A DNA stretch of 5,963 nt from JAAFHS01 sp043751715 (GTDB lineage: Bacteria; Pseudomonadota; Alphaproteobacteria; Rhodobacterales; Rhodobacteraceae). Shown here piece by piece: positions 5,647-5,963 of the stretch. Location: positions 1 through 5,963 of the forward strand of contig JAYUZO010000196.1 of the NCBI GenBank assembly GCA_043751715.1. The letters are read 5' to 3'. The notes under the pieces were generated by a model that was not told the DNA's origin, ran no database searches, and saw nothing but the letters and a program-made list of their open reading frames with translations. The position numbers and the translations under genes are program-made. Position 1 is the stretch's first letter; the number at the start of each line of letters is the position of its first letter.

Positions 5647-5963
5647 ATGCCAGACCCAAACCCACATGCCCTGCACTTTTTAGCCAACCGCCGGTCGCGG
5701 CCAGCCAAGCTGTTCAAACATCCCGTCCCCACGCCAACCCAGTTGACCGATATCCTGACCATCGCCGCCCGCGTGCCTGACCACGGCAAGCTGGAACCCT
5801 GGCGGTTTGTGGTGCTGTCGGGTGGTGCGTTTTCCCGGCTGGCAGGGCTGGCCGAAGATCACGCCCGCAGCATTGGCGCGGATGCCGAGAAAACCGCCAA
5901 GGCGCGTGGGCAGTATGACATCGGGCTGCTGGCCGTGGTGGTGATTGCATCGCCCAAACCATC
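5647..5963 (+). CDS. Nitroreductase family protein, YdjA type (5' part; runs off the window)
   Basis: The first 105 residues of an FMN-dependent, NAD(P)H-using oxidoreductase of the nitroreductase superfamily are present; family members are usually around 185-200 residues, so roughly half is missing at the window edge, not truncated in the genome as far as can be seen. Visible features are FLANRRSRPAKLF (11-23), whose basic residues normally contact FMN phosphate; LTIAARVPDHGKLEPWRFVV (37-56), the hallmark of the YdjA-like subgroup; and the strand LLAVVVIASPKP at the end. The ATG at 5647 has GGAGG five bases upstream (5637-5641). The physiological substrate of this subgroup is uncertain. It is transcribed away from the methyltransferase/DUF606 pair and is the first visible gene of its unit. 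Confidence 0.9.
   Translation, partial: MPDPNPHALHFLANRRSRPAKLFKHPVPTPTQLTDILTIAARVPDHGKLEPWRFVVLSGGAFSRLAGLAEDHARSIGADAEKTAKARGQYDIGLLAVVVIASPKP

Noticed and set aside
5422..5676. Minus-strand open frame ending in a four-base overlap with the methyltransferase start
   Set aside because: The overlap is suggestive of coupling, but the N-terminal half is antisense to the nitroreductase start and the C-rich tract and is low complexity. A degenerate C-terminal remnant of an older gene in 5437-5560 cannot be excluded, but nothing recognisable supports it.
1..5963. CRISPR arrays, tRNA/rRNA genes, transposases, integrases, toxin-antitoxin or phage-defence genes
   Set aside because: No repeat-spacer pattern, tRNA cloverleaf, transposase or integrase motif, or terminal inverted repeat was seen; the genes are metabolic or of common cellular families.

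Overview
The window looks like a chromosomal segment of a GC-rich alphaproteobacterium, most likely of the Rhodobacterales. The reasons are the high GC, the protein flavour, and the opening element: a C/G hairpin followed by ACCCCCGTGGGATATTTGGGGACAGATGAAAG, a kind of intergenic sequence I associate with Rhodobacteraceae genomes. That placement is from memory and inference, not from a search.

Layout. Bases 1-55 hold the hairpin and Rhodobacteraceae-type spacer. Bases 65-926 (+) encode a fumarylacetoacetate-hydrolase-family (HpaG-like) enzyme whose reading frame is broken twice, each time by one apparently missing base in a short homopolymer (A-run near 288-293, C-run at 498-500). It overlaps by four bases an intact hpaH, 2-oxo-hept-4-ene-1,7-dioate hydratase (923-1726, +). 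Together these are two consecutive late steps of homoprotocatechuate (3,4-dihydroxyphenylacetate) meta-cleavage; the ring-cleavage and dehydrogenase genes, if present, lie outside the window. After an 87-base gap with a plausible promoter comes a large cytoplasmic GH3 beta-glucosidase with a PA14 insertion (1814-4255, +).

The GH3 gene converges, with only 10 bases between stop codons, on a minus-strand pair: a small YdcZ/DUF606 membrane protein (4266-4712) and, upstream of it and translationally coupled, a lower-GC putative class I SAM-dependent methyltransferase (4712-5425). A roughly 220-base divergent intergenic region with a perfect 13-base palindrome separates this pair from a YdjA-type nitroreductase (5647 to the window edge, +, incomplete).

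No novel defence, mobile or RNA-based system is visible. The points most worth a second look are the doubly frameshifted hpaG-like gene, the His-to-Tyr change in the GH3 Lys-His motif, the AT-richer methyltransferase, the hairpin spanning the two convergent stop codons, and the palindrome with its flanking direct repeat in the divergent region.
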